Below are positions 1 through 10,509 of a stretch of DNA of 64,000 nucleotides, in pieces; positions within the stretch are counted from its first letter, which is position 1, and every line of letters starts with the position of its first letter. The stretch covers positions 221,780,641 to 221,844,640 of the forward strand of contig CM040126.1 in the NCBI GenBank assembly GCA_022559845.1. The letters are read 5' to 3'. Made by a program: the position numbers and the translations under genes. The notes beneath the pieces were generated by a model, which saw only the letters and a program-made list of their open reading frames with translations, did not search any database and was not told the origin of the DNA. This DNA comes from Amorphophallus konjac (taxonomy: Eukaryota > Streptophyta > Magnoliopsida > Alismatales > Araceae).

Positions 1-1070
1 TTCCGGTGCCAAGGGGCAACGAGAGAATATCCCTTGAATCGGCTGAAAATCCCTGTGTCTAGGGAAGCGGACGTTCAAAACGTGTCGATCATTCGGGAGA
101 CCGTTTAATATTCGGACGGGAGTCCGGCTTGATAATATTGTAATCATCGCGGGAGGACCTGGGACATATGCATGCCGGGATACGGCAAGTTTATGATTCT
201 GAGACACCGAAAACATTCGGTCAAATCTCGGTTAGTGTAGCAGGAAACCGGTAAATCTATTGGCCCGGTGCGAGATCGACTCAAGACCATACCGGGGGCG
301 CCTCCCGTGGTCCGAACGAGGCTTGCGCGGGCATCATTAATATTTCCAGTGCCGGAGGGCAACGGGGGAGAGTCCCAGGACTAGACTCCAAAACCAAAAA
401 CGTGTTCGAAGGGAGCGGGCTGTAGACCGAGGATATGAGCCGAACGGCGACCACAATCAAGACGGACCCGAGGTCTAAGCGTGGCCCACGGAGGTCTTAT
501 TGATATTCTCACGGAAGGGGTCCAGGGGTGGCAAGGACCGTCTCGTTCTATTCCAATTTTGTCGGTCACTCACGGACCTTTTCATGTTCGGGCAAGGGCC
601 CAAGCTGAAAGTACGACGTGGATGGAAAGGACCCCGTACAAATGTATGTCGAGTTTACGGCAGTTTCAATGAAAGAACGGGAACGAATCCCATTAGAATG
701 AATCCGATTTAACGGGCTATCGGCCCGGAGCAATGCCGGCTCATGACCATGTCGGGGAGGGAGCCGTCGGCCATATTGGTTGCTCACGGGTCTTTTCATG
801 TTCAGACATAGGTCCGTAATAGAAACGCGGCGAAAATCGAGGTGAACCCGTTCAAATGTCTACCGAGCGTGCGGCAATTTTAGTAGTGGCTCGGAAGGGA
901 TCCGGCCTGAGAAACGAGTCCGGCTTAATCGGAATGTCAGCCCGAGGCGAGGTCGGGCCATGGCCATTTCGGGATAATTCCCAAGACTCAGGCCCAACCT
1001 GGAAGGGAGACATTGTTGTTCCTTCAGCACCGGATCACGAGAGAGACGGGGCTGCAAAGTGGATTTTACC
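1..1070. repeat. Diverged tandem repeats of about 215 bp, unassigned
   Basis: No gene is recognisable here. The stretch repeats itself imperfectly. The text around 564-610 (TCACGGACCTTTTCATGTTC) recurs at 778-824 as CACGGGTCTTTTCATGTTC, a spacing of 214 bp. The segments near 255-305 and 712-765 resemble each other, as do 1-40 and 347-390. Short reading frames in this stretch change with the repeat and look incidental. It may be the upstream part of the long Copia-type LTR that ends near 6368, but no LTR start is visible. Confidence 0.5.
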
Positions 1071-1335
1071 ATTTTTTTATCTGGGTTTTAAATTATATAT
1101 ATATATATATATTTATTGCTTATTTCCCTCTCATGTATTTATTCTAGATGATTTATCCGTTTTGTTTATCATTATTACTATTATATTTTCTCTCCTTTTT
1201 TGTTTATTATTATTTTACATTTTTTGTTTATTTCATAAATATATATTTAGATTTATTTATTCATCATAGTTTTTTTATTAATTTTATTATTACTAGTATT
1301 ATTATTATTATACATATTCTTCTGGAGAGAGAATG
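1071..1335. other. AT-rich spacer with a (TA)n microsatellite
   Basis: T-rich low-complexity DNA with a run of about ten TA dinucleotides at 1094-1113 and repeated TTATTATTA motifs near 1285-1310. No gene is seen. Confidence 0.6.
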
Positions 1336-1765
1336 GGCCGCTGGAGGGTCAAACGGGAGCTGAAGGAGCGTGCCGCTGAAGGTGGAAGGGTGCACCGCTG
1401 AGGGGGCTGAGGGAGTGCGCCGCTGAAGGTTCGCGGGAGGTATACCGGGGAAAGGCTTGGCCAAGGGTGCCGGCGAAGGGGCAGATGTGGTGGCTATGGG
1501 AGGCGTACCGATGAAGGAGCCTTAGGTGTGCCGGCAAAGGGCCTGGCCGAGCGTGCCGGCGAAGGGTTGAATAGGGGAGAGCATGCTGTCAAAGGAGCTT
1601 GAGGGCGTACCGCCGAAGGGTTGGGGCAGGCGTGCCGCTGAGCGCACGGGGAGCGTGTCGGTGAAAGGCCAAACGAGGCGTGCCGAGGGAAGCTGGGCTG
1701 GGGCGTGCCGGCGAAGGGCGCTGTAGGGTGTACCGGCGAAGGGCGTGTGTCTGCACATTGGCCGG
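1336..1765. repeat. Minisatellite A, block 1 (GTGCCGCTGAAGG core)
   Basis: Degenerate tandem array whose core is GTGCCGCTGAAGG, recurring every 20-45 bp with variants such as GTGCCGGCGAAGGG and GTACCGCCGAAGGG. The same core forms blocks at 2781-3060, 3478-3545 and 4135-4560. The blocks lie on both sides of minisatellite B, so the two arrays are interleaved. Apparent minus-strand ORFs here are repeat translations. Confidence 0.75.
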
Positions 1766-2780
1766 TCGCTGCGACATAAAGTCCGTACATTCATCAGCCC
1801 AAAGTCTATACATTGTCTATTCAACCAGCATACAAAGTCTATACGTTCTTCAGCTCAAAGTCTATACATTGGCTGCATTCATCAGCTCAAAGTCTATACA
1901 TTGGCTACATTCATCAGCTCGAAGTCTATGTGTTGGCCAGCTTAAAGTCTGTACATTGGCCAGCTCAAAGTCGGTACATTGGCTGGGTTCATCAGCTCAA
2001 AGTCTACACATTGGCCAGCCCAAAGTCTGTACATTGGCCAGCCCAAAGTCTGTACGTTGGCCAGCTCAAAGTCTATACATCGCAGTTCAAAGTCTGTACA
2101 TTGCAGCTCAAAGTCCGTACATTGGCCAGCCCAAAGTCTGTACGTTGGCCAGCTTAAAGTCTATACATTGCAGTTCAAAGTCTATATATTGGAGCTCAAA
2201 GTCCATACATTGGCCAGCCCAAAGTCCGTACGTTGGCCAGCTCAAAGTCTATACATTGCAGTTTAAAGTCTATACATTGGAGCTCAAAGTCTGTACATTG
2301 CAGCTCAAAGTCCACACATTGGCCACCCCAAAGTCTGTACATTGTCCATTAAAGTCTATACATTGGCCGGCTCAAAGTCTATACATTATCCATTAAAGTC
2401 TATACATTGGCCGGCTCAAAGTATGTACATTGTCCAGCTCAAAGTCTATACATTGCTCCTTGGCTGCAGTTCAAAGTCTATACATTGGCCAGCCCAAAGT
2501 CTATACGTTGGCCAACTCAAAGTCTATACACTGTTCAGCTCAAAGTCTATACATTGTCCCTTGGCTGCAGTTCAAAGTCCGTACATTGACCAGCCCAAAG
2601 TCTGTACGTTGGCCAACTCAAAGTCTATACATTGTTCAGCTCAAAGTCTATACATTGTCCCTTGGCTGCAGTTCAAAGTCTGTACATTGGCCAGCCCAAA
2701 GTCTGTACATTGGCCAATTCAAAGTCTATACATTGCTTGTTGCTATGTTCGTGCATCAATCTAAAGTCTATACATTGTGT
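1766..2780. repeat. Minisatellite B (AAAGTCTATACATTGG core)
   Basis: About forty copies of a 20-24 bp unit, typically CAAAGTCTATACATTGGCC followed by AGCT or AGCC, occupy roughly 1 kb. Unit lengths alternate because the linker after ATTG varies (GGCCAGCT, CAGTT, GGAGCT, TCCATT). The core also recurs many times in the LTR of Copia B (17430-18090 and 37490-38760), so array and LTR share an origin. All three forward frames are partly open because the unit lacks stop codons; these are not genes. Confidence 0.9.
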
Positions 2781-3060
2781 TGAGGGTGAGAAGAGTGTGT
2801 CTCTGAAGGGCCGAGAAGGTGTGTCGTTGAAGGGTTGATAGGGTGTGCCGCTGGAGGGCGGATAGGGTGTGCCGCTGGAGGGCTGATAGGGTGTACCGGC
2901 GAGGGGAAGAATGAGACGGTGGATGAGTGTGCCGGTGAGGAGCCAAGAATGTGTGCCGTTGAAGGGTTGATAGGGTGCGCCACTGGAGGGCTGATAGGGT
3001 GTGCCGCTGGAGGGCTGATAGGGTGTACTGGCGAAGGCTGGAACGGACATGCCGATGAAG
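2781..3060. repeat. Minisatellite A, block 2
   Basis: Tandem units of about 24 bp with the core GTGCCGCTGGAGGGCTGATA. The sequence TGATAGGGTGTGCC recurs at the junctions. The array resumes the family seen upstream of minisatellite B. Confidence 0.8.
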
Positions 3061-3477
3061 GTCCACTCCTCTGTTACTTGTTTTGAAGGCTTTTCTTTTC
3101 TTCTTCTCTTTGATTTTTGCGTAGTTTTATACAAATCTTTTCTCCTTCTTCTTGCAATCTGTTGTTGCTCTATTTATTTGTTGCTTTTGTTATTTTTTTG
3201 ATGTGTATTTATTATCCCATTTGTTTGTTGCATCATTTGCCTTTTAACGTCTTGTTATTTTCTAACAAAAATTCGGCAGCATCTCCCCTTGACCCGAGCG
3301 TAAGGGAGATACAGGGAACGCGCCCACATGGAGTGGCAGAACCCGACAACTGGAGGTGCGTGCCAATGGCGACAACACCTTTTATAAAACTTCGGGAAGC
3401 CCAGAAGAAACGCTGAATGGGAGACGCCTCTAAGGCTGGATAGGGTCTACTGGGGGTTTAGTCAGGGTTAAGCGGTA
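3061..3477. other. Spacer without recognisable genes
   Basis: T-rich sequence (3085-3265) followed by about 150 bp of mixed composition. I see no conserved coding region, RNA gene or transposon terminus. Confidence 0.5.
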
Positions 3478-3545
3478 GGTGTGCCGCTGAGGGGAGGCTA
3501 GGGGTGTGCCGCTGAAACCCCAAATGGGTGTGCCATTGAGGGAGG
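3478..3545. repeat. Minisatellite A, short block
   Basis: Three or four degenerate copies of the GTGTGCCGCTGA core, an outlier of the arrays on either side. Confidence 0.6.
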
Positions 3546-3654
3546 GTGCAGGTGCACCGGGGCTACTAGGTCGATCAAACCCACAGAAAACCTCGGCAGA
3601 AGGGGGAAATGGAATGACCGTGGCCAGTCAAATACATTGCAAAGCATGCTCGAC

Positions 3655-3990
3655 CTAAGACTACGAGCAAGAGAGAAACAAAAGAACAAAAGAAAAGGGG
3701 GACAACAACAAAAAAAAGGGAAAAGAAATGAAAATATAAGGTGGGAAGGGGAACGGAGCGTGGGCTCCTCCCCTCCCAGACTTCACTCCTCTCTTCTTCT
3801 CTTCTCTCTTTTCCTTCTCTTCTTCCTTGCGTGGACGGCGGTGGACGGAGCAGCGGGAGGGCAGGCGCCTCCCTCCTCTTCTTCTCTTCTTCTTCCCCTT
3901 CTTCTCTTTTCTCTGCGTGTCTGTGTGTGTGTGTCCGTCCCCCTCTATGTGTGTATCCTTCCGTCTCTCTGCCCCCCCTTTTTCGTCGGA
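3655..3990. repeat. Adjacent purine-rich and pyrimidine-rich tracts
   Basis: 3655-3765 is A/G-rich on the plus strand and 3770-3965 is C/T-rich (runs of TCTTCTCTTC), followed by a short (TG)n at 3918-3930. Such strand-asymmetric simple sequence is common in plant LTR leaders. Long reading frames on both strands follow from the low complexity and are not supported as genes. Confidence 0.6.
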
Positions 3991-4134
3991 GCGAGGGGAT
4001 CTTATACCCCTGGTCAGGCCAACGAATGCCGAGGATGGGAGTAGGTGGGGCGAGGACAGCCCAGCAAGGTGCAGGCATGGGCCTGCCATGCTTTCGCTGC
4101 GCGCCGAGGGCTACGAGCGTTGACCGGCGTGGAT

Positions 4135-4560
4135 GGGCTGAATGCTGTGCCGCTGGGGGCTGAGGAAGGTGTGCCGCTGAGGAGCCTCGCAGGTGTGCCA
4201 CTGAAGGCCTTCACAAGTGTGCTGTTGGAAGACCCAAGAAGTGTGCCGCTGAAGGCTTGAAATAGTGTGCCGTTGAAGGCTTGAAATAGTGTGCCGTTGA
4301 AGGCCCGAAATAGTGTGCCGTTGAAGGCTTAAAATAGTGTGCCGTTGAAGGCTTAAAATAGTGTGCCGTTAAAGGCACATGGGGCGTGCCGTTGAAGGCT
4401 TGCAGGGCGTGCCGCTGAAGGCCATTGGGGCGTGCCGCTGAAGGCTTGCAGGGCATGCTGCTGAAGGGCATTGGGGGTGTGCCGCTGAAGGCCAAGGGCG
4501 TGCCGCTGAGAGGGGCCAGTGGCGTGCCGCTGAAGGGCCTTGGGCGTGCCGTTGAATGGC
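4135..4560. repeat. Minisatellite A, block 3
   Basis: The most regular block of this family, with a 24-bp unit GTGTGCCGTTGAAGGCTTGA plus AATA repeated with little change between 4235 and 4375. It becomes less regular toward 4560, where the unit is GGCGTGCCGCTGAAGG plus a variable linker. Confidence 0.85.
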
Positions 4561-4863
4561 TAAATGGGCAGTTTTGAGCCTGTTGTGGGCACGAGTTGTG
4601 GCCCGTTTGATTTTCTTCGAGGCCCATGGATTGTGGGGCTCTTGGTGGTTGATTTCTCTTCACTGTCGTGACTCCGGAGATGGCTTCACGGCAGTGTGCA
4701 TATTTGGGGAGTTTGGGTGACTAGTCTCTCCGGGGTTTCTTCACTCGGTGCCCTTGTTGATACTGGGCCGAGCAGGATATCTGTGCGTGCAATTTTTGGT
4801 GTCCACACATGTCTTTTGAATAACCCCATTATGTGTTGTGTTATTAATTGCTTATGTCAGGAA

Positions 4864-5180
4864 AAGTGTCAACCCCATGGGTCGACACTTTGTCCAGGGG
4901 TAAGCTGTTTTCAGCTGGCCCTCTTATGTCTTCGAACTTGGGGATAAAAAGTCGACCCACGGGGTCGACCTTTTTATCACTAGGTTCTGTCTGTGTTCAT
5001 TTTTCAGAACCCTGGACATAAGTGTCGACCCACAAGGTCGACACTTATCTGGGACTTTCTGTCGTGGCTTGTTTCCATGCCACAGGTAGAAAGTATTGAC
5101 CCAACTTTCTACGCTGGGTTCTGTTTGGGCGTTGTTCTGTCTTGCCCGAACGCGAGTGTCGACCCATGGGGTCGACACTT
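4864..5180. repeat. Cluster of five palindromes, mostly GTCGAC-centred
   Basis: Five inverted repeats lie within about 320 bp. 4864-4890: arms AGTGTC.ACC and GGTCGACACT. 4943-4978: arms GATAAAAAGTCGACC and its complement, about 16 bp. 5019-5049: ATAAGTGTCGACC with GGTCGACACTTAT, a perfect 13-bp stem. 5085-5111: GTAGAAAGT with ACTTTCTAC. 5155-5178: GTGTCGACC with GGTCGACAC. The stems differ in length and flanks, so this is not simply one repeated unit. They lie 130-450 bp upstream of the TATA box, in the U3 control region. Confidence 0.85.
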
Positions 5181-5310
5181 TCCGGCAACCGGGAAATTCG
5201 CCGGTTCGCGCGGCGGTCGGAGCCCTTGCCCCTTTCCTCTCTTTTAGTGCCCTATTGTGATTGGCCCTTGAGGGATGATGTCCTCCACGTGTCACCTCCA
5301 TCCCTGGTGA

Positions 5311-5318
5311 TATAAATC
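5311..5318 (+). promoter_or_regulatory. Probable TATA box of the F1 LTR
   Basis: TATAAATC downstream of the palindrome cluster and about 1.05 kb before the LTR 3' end. Placement fits a U3/R boundary near 5340. Confidence 0.45.
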
Positions 5319-6049
5319 ATATGTGATAGGGTTTCTTGAGAAAGTGAGAAACCATCGAATGAAAATTTTCATTTTTGGGGTTTCTACAGGGAGTCCAGCC
5401 GGAGCTGAATGATGCCTCTCCCCAAGCTGTTCTGAGTTCGATTCAAGGGAAGAGAAGCTAGTAATCTATCCTCCTGTAGTGAGTTTGATGAAGCACAATG
5501 GGTTATCATCTCTCCATCATCCATGGTCTTGATGGTGAGTCAAGGGAAGTGAAAGGGGACTGAAGCATCTGGGTCCCTTCTTCCGATCTGAACCAAAGAA
5601 GCTTCGTGAGGACATCTTCTTCAATCTGTTCATCCCCGGAAGTCATCAACGAACCAAATCCCTTCTTTGACGTTCAGGAGTTCTCTCAACCCGTCCTTGT
5701 TCTTACTTTCTGCAGTCTAGTGCTTAGTTGATGTTTAGTGAGATTGCTTTGAAGATTTGTGCTTATTGAGCTTGCAAATGTACATCTGTGTCCATCTCTT
5801 AAACTAAAGAAAACTTGGTGTGTGTTGGGAGCGGTGTCTCCGAGTGTGGATTGACTGTTGGGGTGCGTTCCCCGTCATGGTATGTGTGTGTGGTGCTGAG
5901 CACCGTGTTGAGGGTTCGCCCTCATGTCTGTGCTGCTCTGCAGCGTGTTGAGCGTCGAGCTCGTGTGTGTGTGGTTCGCTGCCATCGAGCAGCTCGTGGT
6001 GTATTGGGGTTCGTCCCCGTGTGCTACCTCGTGTAGCGTTTTAGTGAAG

Positions 6050-6110
6050 CCTCACCGAGGTGGTGAGGGGTGGACGTAGGGTACCCGTCGTGGTCCCGAA
6101 CCACCTAAAA
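6050..6110 (+). other. Conserved two-hairpin structure, copy in the F1 LTR
   Basis: Hairpin 1: CCTCACC (6050-6056) pairs with GGTGAGG (6062-6068). An outer stem GGTGG (6069-6073) pairs with CCACC (6101-6105). Inside it, GGG-T-ACC (6079-6085) pairs with GGTCCC (6092-6097) with one bulged T. The same architecture with different stem sequences occurs in the other four Copia LTR families (9962, 30272, 54632 minus, 63485). It would lie in the R/U5 part of the transcript. Confidence 0.6.
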
Positions 6111-6370
6111 ATCTTTTTGCTTGTGTGATCGGTTGTGTGTTTGTTCCTTATCCTCTACCACCATTCACAGGATGGATTATGAACTGCGTTGCACATCGAT
6201 GCTACATTTGTCAATGTATACGGCTAGTTCAAATTGCTAAATCTCCGTATGTGATCTTGTCACCTGCACGTTTGGTGAGGTTTGATTGAGAAGCCTTTCA
6301 TGTTATTTTAATTGGTCTTAATTTTTTAGAGAGGGATCTATTCACCCCCCTCTAGATCTGTGCCACTACA

Positions 6371-6446
6371 CTGTGGGACCCAACAAAGTGGGAAGGAGGA
6401 AAGCGGGGGGAAGATGGGCTGCGACCAAGGGAGGGGGGGAGAGTAG
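6371..6446 (-). mobile_element. E0 element: end of its 3' LTR (U5 side)
   Basis: On the minus strand this fragment ends in GTCCCACA, the same eight bases that precede the E0 primer-binding site at 60749-60760. The rest of the LTR lies beyond the Tekay A insertion at 44473-44956. Together they would make an LTR of about 560 bp. The match to the E0 right end is short, so the assignment is tentative. Confidence 0.4.
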
Positions 6447-7879
6447 TGTAGCACCCCACCTTAGAATCCGGTTCAGTTCCCAACTCTCATCGGATTTAGG
6501 AGAGATGCCACAGTGGAAAAAAAAACCCAACAGAACAAAAACTGGTTGAAGAATTACATAAATAAAGAGAACAATAAGCAGCGGAAGAAATTTCAAGCCC
6601 ATAGGTTAATTCCATTTCTCAAAATCACAATAGTCCAAAACTGATAAGCAGAAAGTTACTTACAATAGTCCATTATTACAAATTTCAAATGTTCTAACAA
6701 CAAATCACCTCAAATGGGAAATAAAGATCTCTAAATAGTACACCAAATTTTCGCGTTCGGATTCACTACGCGTTAACTCCTCGTCCTCACCGAGGGAATC
6801 ACATGAAAATGGTTAGCAAGTATGAGTCTAGGAATAGGCTCATCAAGTCACTATCCTCCAATTTGCTCCTTTATCCATGCCTAAGTCACTATGATGATGA
6901 AATAAATTTACAGAAATTTATGAGAGATAGAATATCTGAAATCAGGTTGATAAGGATAGAAAACAAGTCTAATATAGAAACAAGTGTTTATGTGACCATA
7001 GTCTTATGTTTCAGAACTCTTATACATGCTCGGGTTTTAGATAACAGAAACAGAAATTTCAGAATTTACAGATGATTGAACAGATTTTAGAGAACAGAAT
7101 TTCAGAATTTACACAGTTTCAGAAATCATATGCCAGGTTTCAGGTACAGAGATAGAATTTCATATAACATATGGCCAGACACAGTGCCCAAATCACTATT
7201 AGAAGGTCAGAATAGTCAGCTACTCAGTCACCTAGGCAATGGAGATGAGTCTTGGTTACTGCGTATAACCGGGGAAAGCCCTTCCCAGCATAACCAGTGG
7301 AAATTATCCACCTCCAGGATTTCACCTCGTGCCCTTGAGGCCAGAACAGATTGAGACTCCCCACAGGGGTATTTCTATAGTTTGGCTCTATGCCCTTCTA
7401 TGGCAGTAGTGTCCATATAGCAAATATAATAGCTTAATTTTTCCATAGATTTCAGGGGTGTAATAGGCTTCATATTTTTGAAAATTGAAACAATCTTATT
7501 TCTAAGCTACACATGCGTATAAAACGGTTCGTAATTATAAGCACAGAATTTTAGTGAACACAAAATTTTTACAGCAAGTTACTAACTTATTCACCTATCA
7601 TTTCCTAATTTTTCATATTTTTCGGAAGTAAAATGACCTTTCAAACCTCTTTATTTGCATGTTTCTAGAATTTAGAAAACAGGTTTATAATTTTTGGCCA
7701 CCCATGCATAGAAATCAATTCATAACTATGAGTGCAGATTTTCTGTGAGCACAAAAATTTTACAGTGAGTATTTAACATGGTTTTCTATCATTTCCCAAT
7801 TTTTCATATTTTTTTGAATTAATTTGACCTCTCAAAATACACCTTTTCTAAGTTGCTGAAAATCGGGACAGAACACAGG

Positions 7880-8372
7880 ATGCATCAACCTTAGTCTCAG
7901 CATCTACAGGACATGCATCGACCTTAGTCTAGGCATCTACAAGACATGCATCGACCTTAGTCTGGACATGCTTGGACCTGGGTCTGAGCACATTTGGACA
8001 TGCATCGACCTTAGTCTGGACATACTGGGACCTGGGTTTGAGCACATTTGGACATGCATCGACCATAGTTTGGACATGCTTAGACTTGGGTCTGTGCACA
8101 TTTGGACGTGCATCGACCTTAGTTTGGATATGCCTGGACCTGGGTCTGAGCACATTTGGACATGCATCGACTTTAGTCTGAGCATCTATAGGACATGCAT
8201 CGACCTTAATCTGGACATGCTTGGACCTGAGTCTGAGCACATTTGGACGTGCATCGACCTTAGTTTGGACATGCTTGGACCTAGGTCTGAGCACATTTGG
8301 ACATGCATCGACCTTAGTTTGGACATGCTTGGACCTGGGTCCGAGCCCCTTTGGACATGCATGGACCTGTGC
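7880..8372 (-). repeat. 54-bp tandem array in the Tekay A LTR
   Basis: Units beginning GACATGCATCGACCTTAG start at 7943, 7997, 8051, 8105 and 8159 (exactly 54 bp apart), then 8192 (a 33-bp short unit), then 8246, 8300 and 8354. The short unit contains GAGCATCTA in place of the CTTGGACCTGGGT half. The array is transcribed with the LTR on the minus strand if at all. The homologous array in the right LTR is at 42740-43205. Confidence 0.9.
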
Positions 8373-8884
8373 AGGGCAGAAAAATGCCATTTTTGTTTAA
8401 AACCCGGCCAATCATCATGCAAAAAAAGTAAATAATTGGAAAACCCAGAATTTTCATAAAAACCTTATTTCTTATGCTTTTCAAATTCTTTTTGACCCAA
8501 AACACCTAAGCAAATCAAAAACCAAATAATGACATAAAAAAACCAATCAAGTTTGGGACTTGCATGATTGCATTAACATACTGGGGTTTTTGGCTGTGTA
8601 AACAAAATAGAATCTTAACAAAAATCAAAGTAGATATTTGGGGCTCGTATAAAACAACCTCCTGAGTAAATTAGAACATGCCAAAGGGACATTTTAAAGT
8701 TTAGAAACCTGCCTTATCAATGAAAAATCATAAATTAAGAGACACCTCCCGATGAATCTGTTGTGCCCCTGGTTTTGATGATGACAACCATGAGATATGA
8801 ATGATGTATTCAATTCAATGATGAATTAAAGTTTGATTCAATAATACTTTCACTTGATTTCATTCTTGTGCTAGAGAGGAACAG

Positions 8885-9215
8885 GGTCGACGCAGGGAGC
8901 TTAAAGCGTCCACGCATCAGTTGAAGAAGCCTTCACCAATATCTTCACAAGTTGTTCCACTGCGTCAACGCCAAGATAGAGCGGCGTCGACGCAGCAGTT
9001 ACAAAGGGAGAGCCAATGGCTTACTGGAATACTCTGATGCGTCAACGCTTTGATCAAGTAGCGTGAACGCAGCAGTTCAAGCATTCCTTGTTGTAGCCTC
9101 TGGAGTACCTTGGCAGCGTCGACGCTGCAGTTCGATGGGTCGACGCTGCAGTACGATGGATTGCCACAACTGTCTAAAGCGCAACTAATGAGTGGACGTA
9201 GCTGCATCATGCGTC
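8885..9215. repeat. GCGTCGACGC-type palindrome cluster in the F2 LTR
   Basis: Repeated palindromic cores GTCGACGC and GCGTCAACGC occur about ten times (for example GGCGTCGACGCAG near 8982 and GCAGCGTCGACGCTGCAG near 9113), pairing locally or with each other. The intervening DNA is not repeated. The position corresponds to the U3 control region, as in the F1 and F4 LTRs. Confidence 0.75.
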
Positions 9216-9961
9216 AACGCACTCAGCATGAAACCTGAAGCTAGAAGAAGGGTGCGTTAACTCCTTGGGGCAAGAGGGTCGAACACGATAAGTGGATCCC
9301 ACCTTCAGTCATTAACTGCCACATCAGCCACAAGCGGATAAAGTTTCGTAGCTTCTACCACTCCAGAAGGTTCCCCACGTGAGCAATCATAAGAATAACT
9401 AGAAAATCAAGGTGGTGGCCCACCTGCCTCACGTGAACTATTTTGTGCACGGGAAGACCATAAAATAGGTTCACCCGAGAAGAAAAGAGAATATAAGAGG
9501 AAAAAGAGAAGAAGGAGTGAGGGTATAGCAGAACGAAAAAGGCTGAGAGCAGAACTGGACGAAGGCTGCTGAAAACTCAGATCAGAAGATCATCACGCCA
9601 CCAAGACTCTTCTACATTCCAGACGGAGGAGATTCAAGGATCGAAGCTCATGCGTATGGACATGGATCTCTCTGTTGGTGATCTAAATTCCGCTGCGTCC
9701 AAGTGCTGAAGTTTGATTTCTTATCTTTTAGTTTTCTATTGTTTTTGAACATTGTATTCCTCTCCTTCACTGGATTTAGTGAAGAGAGGGTGATTCTGAT
9801 TCAGCGGGCTGTGCTGAGATCAGGGGTGTCAAGGCTGTTTGCCTTCAAGCTGTTTGACAGCGGATCTAAGGATTTGTTCCTCGTTGTCTTCTGTTGGGGT
9901 AGTCAACAGTATAGAGGAATTACTTCCTCAGTTTAGCAAAGCTGTGAAGCTCAGCAGGGTT

Positions 9962-10020
9962 CCTCACTAGTTGAGTGGGGAGGTGGACGTAGGTCTCCAT
10001 TGGGTGACCGAACCACCTTA
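9962..10020 (+). other. Conserved two-hairpin structure, copy in the F2 LTR
   Basis: Hairpin 1: CCTCAC (9962-9967) pairs with GTGGGG (9975-9980) including one G-U pair. Outer stem AGGTGG (9981-9986) pairs with CCACCT (10013-10018). Inner stem GGTC (9992-9995) pairs with GACC (10006-10009). The inverted LTR carries the same block around 11330-11390 on the minus strand. Confidence 0.6.
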
Positions 10021-10233
10021 AAATTGTGGTCTCTTGTGTGGCTTGGTTTAATCTTCGCAATTTGTTCCTCGCTAGATGCATGATAGGCACGCTCTCTGAT
10101 TGGCTTGGTTCAGTGTTTCAATTAATCATCTAGGTGTGGTGCTTCTGATGCAAATTGCTCTACTATAATTTTTATAAGGTCAACCTATTCACCCCCTCCC
10201 CCTCTAGCTTGACCGTCCTCTCGATCCAACACG

Positions 10234-10248
10234 TGGTATCAGAGCGCC
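10234..10248 (+). other. Primer-binding site, F2 left arm
   Basis: TGGTATCAGAGCGCC two bases after the LTR end, complementary to the 3' end of initiator methionine tRNA. The same site is present in inverted form at 11102-11116. Confidence 0.85.
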
Positions 10249-10287
10249 AGGCTCTCTTGCAAAGGTTTCACAGCCTAGAGAGAACTA

Positions 10288-10509
10288 ATGGAGAACAGAG
10301 GACTCATGCCTGAGGGGTATGCAGTGAATAGGCCACCATTTTTTGATGGGACTAATTATTCGTACTGAAAAAATCGCATGCAAGTATTTTTAAGAGCGCA
10401 AGATCATGAAATCTGGAGAGTAGTGAGCAAAGGGCCATACCAAATTGAAGGCGATGAAGAACTCTGGGTGAAGGAGCAAATTCGAAAGTCAAACGTAAAT
10501 TGGCAAGCC
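10288..10509 (+). pseudogene. F2 gag 5' fragment, left arm
   Basis: Starts at the ATG 54 bp after the PBS and encodes the usual start of a Sirevirus-like Gag, with NRPPFFDGTNYSY followed by KNRMQVFLRAQDHEIWRVV. The tryptophan codon TGG expected after NYSY is TGA here but intact in the right arm. The frame is cut at 10509, where the sequence turns into the opposite strand of the second copy. It cannot make a complete Gag. Confidence 0.75.

Larger units (their letters stand above)
4700..6368 (+). mobile_element. 3' part of a Ty1/Copia (Sirevirus-like) LTR, family F1
   Basis: The sequence ends with GATCTATTCACCCCCCTCTA, the usual end of Sirevirus-like Copia LTRs; the same ending occurs in the other Copia LTRs here (near 10190, 30540 and 63835). 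Other shared landmarks are a TATA box at 5311, a palindrome cluster upstream of it, and the block GGGGTGGACGTAG ... CGAACCACCTAAAAA at 6067-6110. The LTR start is not identified. The minisatellites at 1336-4560 may belong to the same very long LTR. No PBS or gag follows, because E0 begins within a few bases. Confidence 0.65.
8759..10231 (+). mobile_element. F2 Copia LTR, plus-strand copy
   Basis: Starts TGTTGTGCCCCTGG, ends TCGATCCAACA, and is followed by the PBS. It contains the palindrome cluster (8885-9215), the two-hairpin block (9962-10020) and the terminal CTATTCACCCCCTCCC motif. Length is 1473 bp; the inverted copy is 1497 bp. Confidence 0.9.

Noticed and set aside
1680..2396. Open frame of 238 codons and several overlapping ones over 1745-2838 with repeated QSLYIGQPKVCTLA-like peptides
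   Set aside because: They are translations of minisatellite B, whose unit lacks stops in several frames; three frames are open at once and no start or domain is supported.
3575..4201. Overlapping ORFs on both strands over purine/pyrimidine tracts
   Set aside because: Low-complexity composition (Glu/Lys/Arg or Ser/Leu/Phe runs) and simultaneous openness on both strands; no conserved motif.
4943..4978. Rho-independent terminator-like stem with T run
   Set aside because: The T run is part of a perfect palindrome in a plant LTR U3 region; bacterial termination logic does not apply.
7880..8435. CRISPR-like regular array and ORFs with repeated KHVQTKVDACPNVLRPRS peptides
   Set aside because: Units are continuous 54-bp tandem repeats without unique spacers, lie inside a plant LTR, and the peptides simply translate the repeat.
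10352..10509. C-terminal extension of the minus-strand gag ORF (SRLANLRLTFEFAPSPR...)
   Set aside because: Beyond 10509 the sequence is the antisense of the left gag arm, an artefact of the inversion.
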